Positions 1 to 5,259 of a stretch of DNA of 5,259 nt are shown here, piece by piece. The stretch comes from Spirochaetota bacterium (GTDB lineage: Bacteria; Spirochaetota; UBA4802; UB4802): NCBI GenBank assembly GCA_029548025.1, contig JAKPOE010000018.1:1-5259 (forward strand). The letters run 5' to 3'. Below the pieces are notes generated by a model. The model was given only the letters and a program-made list of their open reading frames with translations. It did no database searches and was not told where the DNA came from. Numbering within the stretch: the stretch's first letter is position 1; each line of letters starts with the position of its first letter. The translations under genes were made by a program, and so were the position numbers.

Positions 1-307
1 ATTAACAGCACCGGTATATCAATTTATAAGCAAGTGTGATGAAGAATATATCAAAAAAAATAACAAACATATGGCAGATGCAATACATACATCTGTTGTA
101 ACACTGGCATATAATATTTTTTATAATGGTAAACACAAAGGAGTAATCGAAAAAGATACATCCGTATTTAAAAGGTTTCAACCAGAGCTATCGCCAGAGG
201 CAAAAAAAGCGAGTGATGCTTCCAGAAAACTTTTACTTAAAAATAAAATGCAAAAAGAATTAAGCAATGTTTGTCCTGACACTGTTAACTCATGTATGAA
301 CGAATAG
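1..307 (+). CDS. C-terminal fragment of an unrecognised protein (5' end outside window)
   Basis: The reading frame is open from the left edge (first full codon at base 2) to TAG at 305-307, giving 101 visible residues that begin LTAPVYQF. An internal ATG at 71 exists, but it is preceded only by an A-rich stretch with no Shine-Dalgarno sequence, and the frame continues upstream of it. I therefore read this as the tail of a longer gene rather than a 78-residue protein. The fragment is hydrophilic and lysine-rich in its last half (for example SPEAKKASDASRKLLLKNK), which suggests a helical, soluble C-terminus. No membrane segment, metal motif or nucleotide-binding motif is visible. I do not recognise the family. 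The stop codon overlaps the first bases of a repeat-like element (305-341), so the original C-terminus may have been altered. Coding status is fairly likely; function is unknown. Confidence 0.55.
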   Translation, partial: LTAPVYQFISKCDEEYIKKNNKHMADAIHTSVVTLAYNIFYNGKHKGVIEKDTSVFKRFQPELSPEAKKASDASRKLLLKNKMQKELSNVCPDTVNSCMNE

Positions 308-341
308 ATTCTCAGGTCGCTAACGCTCCCTCAGAATGACA
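305..341. repeat. Dispersed-type intergenic element, copy 1 (TAGATTC...GAATGACA ends)
   Basis: The stretch runs from TAGATTC (305-311) to GAATGACA (334-341). The flanks pair imperfectly: ATTCTCAGG at 308-316 against CCCTCAGAAT at 328-337, an ATTCT/AGAAT stem with one mismatch and then AGG/CCT. The interior carries CGCTAACGCT. The same two ends bracket a different interior at 4322-4349, and the 11-mer TCAGAATGACA (331-341) recurs as its reverse complement at 4282-4292. From general memory, intergenic sequences of this style (TCATTCTGA...TCAGAATGAC) are scattered through many bacterial genomes. That this copy belongs to a dispersed family is inferred from the two copies seen here. Confidence 0.55.
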
Positions 342-491
342 ATGGTGCGAATGTTCTCCTCGTCTTACCCGAGATAGGGGGGTGGGGTTAATAAATCTAT
401 TTTCGGAGGATTTTCATTTTACAAAAAATGCATCATCAAATTTTCATAGTGAAGGAAATACAATAACGAAGCAACCAATATTTTTTATTTT

Positions 492-524
492 CATTAATAC
501 AACATTAATACAACATTAATACAA
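492..524. repeat. Three perfect tandem copies of an 11-bp unit
   Basis: The unit CATTAATACAA is repeated three times without mismatch at 492-502, 503-513 and 514-524. It lies between an AT-rich spacer and the hairpin at 527-562, just past the adk terminator in adk's direction of transcription. The length (one helical turn) and perfect identity suggest recent slippage or an arrayed binding site; the sequence alone does not say which. There are no spacers between copies, so this is not a CRISPR array. Confidence 0.85.
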
Positions 525-526
525 AC

Positions 527-562
527 ACAGGGGGTTGAGGTTGTAGCGTTTCAACCCCCTGT
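527..562 (-). terminator. Hairpin terminator downstream of adk
   Basis: ACAGGGGGTTGA (527-538) pairs perfectly with TCAACCCCCTGT (551-562), a 12-bp stem with five G-C pairs in a row and a 12-base loop that can be shortened by two G-U pairs. It begins 13 bases beyond the adk stop codon on the minus strand. The sequence after the stem in the adk direction is only moderately T-rich (GTTTGTATTAATGTTG). Termination efficiency is therefore uncertain, but position and stem strength make a terminator the best reading. It could also slow transcription arriving from the gene on the left. Confidence 0.75.
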
Positions 563-575
563 ATACATGTTGTTG

Positions 576-1268
576 TTATCCCAACTTTTTAAGCAATACT
601 TCACTTACTTCCTTAACACCTGGCGTTCCGTCTACTTCTATAATTTTTGGCTTTCCGCCACTTTGTTTTGAAATATCTTTAAAATATTGTACAGCCGCTA
701 ACGTTCCGGTCTTTGTGTCATAATAGATATTATGACGTTTATTGATAGCAGCTTCATCCTGATCATCAGCACGGGCGGATAGCTTGCCGCCACATACACG
801 GCATACTATCTGGCCATCTTTTTCAGCGGGTTTTATTGCATCGATATAGATATTGTTAGGATGATTATTGTCATTTTCGCAGAGCCTTCTCCCCATTATT
901 CGTTTTTTGGCACTTTCTCTATCAAGCACTATTTCTATAACATAATCAAGTGCCATGCCGGCTTCTTTTAACGCTTTATCAATGGCTTTTGCCTGTTCAA
1001 CATTTCGTGGGAAGCCATCAAGAAGCCAGCCGTTTTTACAATCTGGTTCTCTGAGTCTGTTTAAAATCATTGGGATGGTGATTTCATCAGGGACCAGATC
1101 ACCGCGGTCAATATACGTTTTTGCTTTAAGCCCCAATTCGGTGCCTTTTTTTATGTTTTCTCTAAAAATAACACCTGACTCAATATGGGAAATGTTAAAT
1201 TTTTTTTGTACAACTGCGCCCTGTGTTCCCTTACCACTGCCGTTGGGACCAAATATTAAAATATTCAT
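576..1268 (-). CDS. adk: Adenylate kinase, long-LID form
   Basis: This 230-residue protein catalyses ATP + AMP = 2 ADP in the cytoplasm and sets the adenylate energy balance. Visible motifs are the P-loop GPNGSGKGT (residues 7-15), the AMP-binding segment around SGVIFRENI (31-39, R36), DGFPRN (84-89), GRR before the LID (126-128), and RADD plus KR (166-169, 177-178), which supply ATP-site arginines. The LID (about 129-165) carries C130, D133 or H136, C156 and C159, which resembles a zinc site with its second cysteine replaced. From memory, the NDNNHPNN...CRVCGG LID and the N-terminal MNILIFGPNGSGKGTQG are typical of Desulfovibrio-like enzymes. The start is supported by AGAGGTG (revcomp of 1274-1280), five bases upstream of ATG. 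The gene stands alone, is divergent from the operon on its right, and is followed by a strong hairpin. No clear promoter was found on its strand. Confidence 0.96.
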   Translation of the reverse strand: MNILIFGPNGSGKGTQGAVVQKKFNISHIESGVIFRENIKKGTELGLKAKTYIDRGDLVPDEITIPMILNRLREPDCKNGWLLDGFPRNVEQAKAIDKALKEAGMALDYVIEIVLDRESAKKRIMGRRLCENDNNHPNNIYIDAIKPAEKDGQIVCRVCGGKLSARADDQDEAAINKRHNIYYDTKTGTLAAVQYFKDISKQSGGKPKIIEVDGTPGVKEVSEVLLKKLG

Positions 1269-1377
1269 GGTAACACCTCTTGGATTAGTATACTATATAT
1301 GCTGAATCATCAGCTAAAAATCATTTCGTAGCAACAGTAAAAAACTATAGATAAATGTAAAGTAAGTTTTTATTTGT

Positions 1378-1407
1378 TTGATAGTGCGCATACCATTAAT
1401 ATATACT
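1378..1407 (+). promoter_or_regulatory. Candidate sigma-70 promoter for the ABM-dehydrogenase operon
   Basis: TTGATA (1378-1383) is separated by 18 bp from TATACT (1402-1407); each hexamer matches the sigma-70 consensus at five of six positions. Transcription would start near 1414, leaving a leader of about 70 bases before the ATG at 1483. An overlapping alternative is TTGTTT (1374-1379) with TAATAT (1397-1402), spaced by 17 bp. The call rests on sequence match and position only. Confidence 0.5.
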
Positions 1408-1482
1408 TGATTCTTTCATAAAAGTTATACATCCTGACGGCAGTACTGCATTGTTTTAATAATTCAATTACAGGGGGAAGGT

Positions 1483-1794
1483 ATGATAGTAAATGTAGTC
1501 AACGTCCATGTAAAAAAAGAACATATTAATGACTTTATAACGGCAACAATCCACAATCATAAAAACTCACTGCAGGAGCCAGGGAACCTGCGTTTTGATG
1601 TGTTGCAGTCGCAGGATGATCCCGCACTATTTATTCTGTATGAAACGTATCGCACACAGCAGGATGCTAACGCTCATAAAAACACACAGCATTATGCAGT
1701 GTGGAAGGATACTGTTGCACCCTGGATGGAAGAACCCCGAAAAGGGACAGCGTATACCGTCATTGCTCCACTTGAGGAATCATTATGGAAGTAA
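1483..1794 (+). CDS. LsrG/YgiN-like antibiotic biosynthesis monooxygenase (ABM) domain protein
   Basis: This 103-residue protein is a single ABM-type dimeric alpha/beta-barrel domain, expected in the cytoplasm. The central block QEPGNLRFDVLQ (31-42), then FILYETY (50-56), AHKNTQHY (64-71) and a C-terminal WMEEPRKG (81-88) closely match the pattern I remember for E. coli LsrG (QEEGNLRFDVLQ, YEAY, FHKTTPHY). LsrG acts on the phosphorylated AI-2 breakdown product, while relatives such as YgiN act on quinols. No lsr kinase or transporter genes are present, so I do not assign the AI-2 role. AGGGGG (1472-1477) lies five bases before the ATG, giving a strong ribosome binding site. The last 10 bases overlap the dehydrogenase gene, so the two are almost certainly co-transcribed and translationally coupled. 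This suggests an enzyme handling a carbonyl or quinone-like compound together with the dehydrogenase. Substrate unknown. Confidence 0.9.
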   Translation: MIVNVVNVHVKKEHINDFITATIHNHKNSLQEPGNLRFDVLQSQDDPALFILYETYRTQQDANAHKNTQHYAVWKDTVAPWMEEPRKGTAYTVIAPLEESLWK

Positions 1795-2963
1795 TCAATT
1801 TTTCATTGGGGCGGCTGCCTTATACCATGTTTTTTGCGGGAGCTATCGCACAACTGCCATTTGCTGTTGAAAAATTTGGGAAAAAAATACTGCTGGTAAC
1901 CGGTGGTTCATCGCTTAAAAAATCAGGACGATTGGATGCTATTGAACGCTTATTAAAAAGCAAAAATATTTATTATGCGATAGTTACTGTTAATGGAGAA
2001 CCGTCGCCGCAACTTGTTGACGCAGTGGTAAAGCAATTTGCCGATAAAGAAATTAATGCAGTCGTTTCAATTGGCGGGGGCAGTGTAATCGATGCAGGCA
2101 AGGCAATCTCAGCCATGTTGCCATTGAATGAAAGCGTGTATGACTATCTGGAGGTTGTGGGTACAAAGCTACATGGAGGTGTTAAAATTCCATTTATAGC
2201 AATCCCCACTACTGCGGGTACAGGAAGTGAAGCAACTAAAAATGCTGTACTCAGTGCTACCGGCACCAACGGTTTTAAGCGCTCATTACGCCACGATAAC
2301 TTTGTCCCTGATATTGCTATTATTGATCCTGAACTCATGATTGGGTGCCCTTTTAATATAACCGCTGCAAGTGGTCTTGATGCTCTTACTCAATTAATTG
2401 AGTCATATGTTTCAACAAAGGCAAATCCTTTTACTGATGCGCTATCACTCAGTGGAATAGAAAAAGTGCAACGAAGCCTTTTGCCGTTATGTATCGAAAA
2501 AAATGATTCTATACCGTTAAGGGCTGGCATGGCATATGCTGCGTATGTTTCCGGGATTACGCTTGCCCATGCAGGGCTTGGCATTGTGCACGGGCTGGCT
2601 TCGCCATTGGGTGCTTTATTTGGCATTCCCCATGGCGTTGCGTGCGGAACTTTGCTTGCTGCAGCAGCCAGGACAACGATCATAAAATTAAAAAGTGCTG
2701 GCGATACAAAATATTTACAAAAATATGCAAAAGTAGGGGAACTGCTTGCACCGGAAAAGGGTGGAAGCGATGTAGAACAAAAAACGCATAATTGTATCCA
2801 TACGCTTGAAGAATGGACGGAAACATTAGCCATGCCACGCCTTTCAATGTATGGAGTAAGGGAACAGGATTGTGCTACAATAGTAAAAGAAGCTGATAAC
2901 AAAAATAATCCGGTTAAGCTGAATGATGATGAAATGATAGGATTATTGCGTGAAAGGTTATGA
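1785..2963 (+). CDS. Iron-type (group III) alcohol dehydrogenase with variant active site
   Basis: This 392-residue protein has the usual length for the family: an N-terminal NAD(P)-binding domain and a C-terminal helical metal-binding domain. The cofactor loop GGGSVIDAGKA is at 97-107, and IPTTAGTGSEAT at 140-151 is a family signature. The metal region reads SGLDALTQLIESY (196-208), then VHGLASPLG (268-276) and IPHGVACG (281-288). By alignment to FucO (ligands D196, H200, H263, H277), the equivalents here are D199, Q203, H269 and H283, so the second ligand is Gln. The proton-relay His267 of FucO corresponds to S273. I recall the same Q and S in a subset of bacterial homologues, so this is probably a subfamily trait rather than decay. 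ATG 1785 has GAGG (1774-1777) seven bases upstream and overlaps the previous gene by 10 bp. Likely role is NAD(P)-dependent interconversion of an alcohol and a carbonyl; substrate and metal are unknown. No terminator is evident downstream. Confidence 0.93.
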   Translation: MEVINFSLGRLPYTMFFAGAIAQLPFAVEKFGKKILLVTGGSSLKKSGRLDAIERLLKSKNIYYAIVTVNGEPSPQLVDAVVKQFADKEINAVVSIGGGSVIDAGKAISAMLPLNESVYDYLEVVGTKLHGGVKIPFIAIPTTAGTGSEATKNAVLSATGTNGFKRSLRHDNFVPDIAIIDPELMIGCPFNITAASGLDALTQLIESYVSTKANPFTDALSLSGIEKVQRSLLPLCIEKNDSIPLRAGMAYAAYVSGITLAHAGLGIVHGLASPLGALFGIPHGVACGTLLAAAARTTIIKLKSAGDTKYLQKYAKVGELLAPEKGGSDVEQKTHNCIHTLEEWTETLAMPRLSMYGVREQDCATIVKEADNKNNPVKLNDDEMIGLLRERL

Positions 2964-3035
2964 TATCTGATATTTTATTGATGTAGAAGTTATTAAAAAT
3001 GAAAAATAATTGCTTTTACAATTGTTGTATAGTAA

Positions 3036-4187
<1,152 letters not shown>

Positions 4188-4230
4188 ATAACGATAATAG
4201 CTCTTTGAATGCTATCAATAAAAAAAATAA

Positions 4231-4259
4231 TCTGTATTGGTTTAGCAAAAACTTGTCAA
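4231..4259 (-). promoter_or_regulatory. Candidate promoter for the dihydrouridine synthase gene
   Basis: On the minus strand a perfect TTGACA (revcomp of 4254-4259) is followed by a 17-bp spacer and TACAGA (revcomp of 4231-4236). The -35 box and spacing are ideal, but the -10 box matches only three of six consensus positions. It lies about 44 bases upstream of the start codon. Plausible but weak. Confidence 0.35.
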
Positions 4260-4281
4260 CCACAGATAAGAATGCAGCGCA

Positions 4282-4349
4282 TGTCATTCTGAATTTATTT
4301 CAGGATATAATATTACATATTTAGATTCCGGGTCAAGCCCGGAATGACA
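4282..4349. repeat. Composite inverted-repeat intergenic element, copy 2
   Basis: The outer ends are perfect 8-bp inverted repeats, TGTCATTC (4282-4289) and GAATGACA (4342-4349). Inside are two hairpins. CTGAA/TTCAG (4289-4293 with 4299-4303) has a 5-base loop. ATTCCGGG/CCCGGAAT (4325-4332 with 4338-4345) is a perfect 8-bp stem with loop TCAAG. The right half (4322-4349) has the same ends as the element at 305-341, TAGATTC and GAATGACA. From memory, the motif TTCCGGGTCAAGCCCGGAATGAC is a common intergenic repeat in many bacteria. The two-copy relationship is seen directly; a wider genomic family is inferred. Confidence 0.65.
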
Positions 4350-4432
4350 GGAGTAGAACTACGTCCATCAAAATGACGAAATGGTGGAATAATTCGATGG
4401 TTGGGCAAAAGGTGAAAAAAAATTTTTTATGC

Positions 4433-4461
4433 TTGATTATTTAGCATGCTACATATACAAA
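4433..4461 (+). promoter_or_regulatory. Weak candidate promoter for the exported nucleotidase
   Basis: TTGATT (4433-4438) is followed by TACAAA (4456-4461) at 17-bp spacing, or TATACA (4454-4459) at 15 bp. An A8T6 tract (4415-4428) sits directly upstream, where an UP element would be. The spacer contains the perfect palindrome TAGCATGCTA (4442-4451), which could be an operator. Hexamer matches are modest, so this is tentative. Confidence 0.25.
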
Positions 4462-4497
4462 AAGTAATGAAAGATAATGATAGGGGGTTTTACTGTT

Positions 4498-5259
4498 ATG
4501 AAGAAATGTATAGCACTAATGTGTATGTTTTTTATTCTTACTGTGTCAGTATATGCCCAGGATATTACAATTATACAAACAACCGATTTGCATTCGCATT
4601 TTTTAGGTTTCTCGCCCAATATTGATTATACACCTGCAACCATCAATGATGACAATACTGTTGGCGGCTGGGCGCGCATTGCCACCGTAATAAACGATAC
4701 CAAAAAGAGCAGGAAAAATCCTGTGCTGGTGCTTGATTCAGGTGATTTTCTGATGGGTTCATTGTTCCATCTTCTTTGCAGAGAAGAGGCATTTGAGTTG
4801 CGTTTAATGAAAACAATGGGATATGATTGCATCACATTGGGCAATCATGAATTTGATCTATTTCCGGATGGGCTGGCTCGCATTATACAATCAGCCAAGC
4901 GGTACAATGCTCTGCCGGCGATAGTAGCTTCAAATGTTGTCTTTAGTGCGGAAAGTAAAGATGATGACAGCCTTGAAAAAGTCTTTGAACAGGAGCTTGT
5001 TAAGACATATACGGTTTTACAAAAAGGAACATTAAAAATAGGATTGTTTGGTATTATTGGAAAAGATGCTGCGGAGGTTTCCCCTTTTGCTGATCCTGTA
5101 ACATTTGCCGATCAGGTAAAGACAGCTACCACCATGGTTGATATCTTGAAAAATAAAGAGAAGGTGGATGTTGTTATATGCCTTTCGCACAGCGGTATAA
5201 AGTATTATAAAAATAAAAATAAAAAAGAAATAGATCCCGACCGCTCTGAGGATGTGCAA
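4498..5259 (+). CDS. Exported metallophosphoesterase of the 5'-nucleotidase family (3' end outside window)
   Basis: The frame is open from ATG 4498 to the right edge, giving 254 residues with no stop. The N-terminus is a classic Sec signal peptide: MKKC, a hydrophobic stretch to residue 18, and probable cleavage after VYA (20) before QDITI. The calcineurin-like metal-binding motifs follow: TTDLHSH (28-34, D30 and H32), DSGDF (80-84, D83), LGNHEFD (114-120, N116 and H117) and LSHSG (229-233, H231). GGWARIATVI (56-65) is also typical. The next expected motif, GGHTH-like, would lie just past the window edge. Relatives are periplasmic or surface UshA/CpdB-type enzymes that hydrolyse nucleotides or 2',3'-cyclic nucleotides, with a C-terminal substrate-binding domain that would be encoded outside this window. 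A GGGGG run (4483-4487) ten bases before the ATG is a modest ribosome binding site; the MKK start fits the signal peptide better than the ATGs at codons 8 and 10. Exact substrate cannot be told. Confidence 0.93.
   Translation, partial: MKKCIALMCMFFILTVSVYAQDITIIQTTDLHSHFLGFSPNIDYTPATINDDNTVGGWARIATVINDTKKSRKNPVLVLDSGDFLMGSLFHLLCREEAFELRLMKTMGYDCITLGNHEFDLFPDGLARIIQSAKRYNALPAIVASNVVFSAESKDDDSLEKVFEQELVKTYTVLQKGTLKIGLFGIIGKDAAEVSPFADPVTFADQVKTATTMVDILKNKEKVDVVICLSHSGIKYYKNKNKKEIDPDRSEDVQ

Larger units (their letters stand above)
4188..4497. other. Non-coding intergenic region between divergent genes
   Basis: This 310-bp stretch separates the divergent dus and nucleotidase genes. I see no open reading frame with a ribosome binding site. 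It holds a candidate dus promoter (4231-4259), a composite repeat element (4282-4349), an uninterrupted A8T6 tract (4415-4428) likely to bend DNA, and a candidate promoter for the nucleotidase (4433-4461) containing a 10-bp palindrome (4442-4451). No conserved RNA structure was recognised, although the repeat would fold into two hairpins if transcribed. Confidence 0.7.

Noticed and set aside
71..307. A complete 78-residue gene starting at ATG 71
   Set aside because: The frame is open to the left edge and no ribosome binding site precedes this ATG, so it is better read as an internal methionine of a longer gene.
377..387. G-rich run (GGGGGGTGGGG) as a G-quadruplex
   Set aside because: Only two G-tracts are present, too few for a standard intramolecular quadruplex; it may be part of the neighbouring intergenic repeat.
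428..466. Tiny open frame (ATG to TAA, 12 codons) downstream of GGAGG at 405
   Set aside because: The spacing from GGAGG to the ATG is about 19 bases, and the peptide is too short and featureless.
492..524. CRISPR array
   Set aside because: The 11-bp copies are directly abutted with no spacers, and no cas genes are present.
955..1305. Plus-strand open frame antisense to adk
   Set aside because: It lies over the conserved P-loop half of adk, has no ribosome binding site and its translation shows no recognisable family.
1483..1794. Calling this gene lsrG and inferring an AI-2 quorum-sensing operon
   Set aside because: The sequence resembles LsrG, but no lsr kinase, aldolase, transporter or regulator gene is in the window, and the partner is a dehydrogenase.
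1595..1870. Plus-strand open frame bridging the ABM and dehydrogenase genes
   Set aside because: It is out of frame with two clearly conserved genes and its translation is unlike any domain.
2390..2902. Minus-strand 170-residue open frame inside the dehydrogenase
   Set aside because: It is the antisense of well-conserved dehydrogenase motifs, with no recognisable domain and no start signal.

Overview
This 5.26 kb window looks like ordinary bacterial chromosome from an AT-rich genome. It holds housekeeping and metabolic genes with noticeable intergenic repeats. The organism is probably a diderm: the last gene encodes an exported 5'-nucleotidase-type protein with a classic signal peptide. The adenylate kinase resembles, from memory, the long-LID form of Desulfovibrio-like bacteria. 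A spirochaete or a low-GC deltaproteobacterium-like lineage would fit, but the sequence does not settle it. I see no phage, transposase, CRISPR array, rRNA or tRNA.

Layout. (1) 1-307, plus strand: the C-terminal end of an unrecognised gene whose start lies outside the window. (2) 305-575: non-coding, with a dispersed-repeat-like element abutting the stop codon, a G-rich tract, three perfect copies of an 11-bp tandem repeat, and a strong hairpin that is the likely terminator of adk. (3) 576-1268, minus strand: adenylate kinase. (4) 1269-1482: divergent intergenic region with a good sigma-70-type promoter pointing right. (5) 1483-2963, plus strand: a two-gene operon of a small ABM/LsrG-like protein overlapping a group III iron-type alcohol dehydrogenase by 10 bp. 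(6) 3060-3284, plus strand: an AT-rich orphan DUF433 (antitoxin-like) gene without the usual toxin partner. (7) 3273-4187, minus strand: a tRNA-dihydrouridine synthase, converging on and overlapping the DUF433 gene by 12 bp. (8) 4188-4497: non-coding, with a composite inverted-repeat element and candidate promoters on both sides. (9) 4498-5259, plus strand: the N-terminal 254 residues of an exported metallophosphoesterase/5'-nucleotidase, cut by the window edge.

How the genes relate. Adenylate kinase, the dihydrouridine synthase and the nucleotidase have separate roles (nucleotide balance, tRNA modification, periplasmic nucleotide salvage) and separate transcription units. The only clear functional unit is the ABM-dehydrogenase pair, which is translationally coupled. 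The dehydrogenase appears to lack one of the four usual metal ligands and the usual proton-relay histidine, so the pair is the most interesting part of the window. I did not find evidence for a wholly new system. The remaining points of interest are two intergenic elements that share the same end sequences (TAGATTC...GAATGACA) and the partnerless DUF433 gene.
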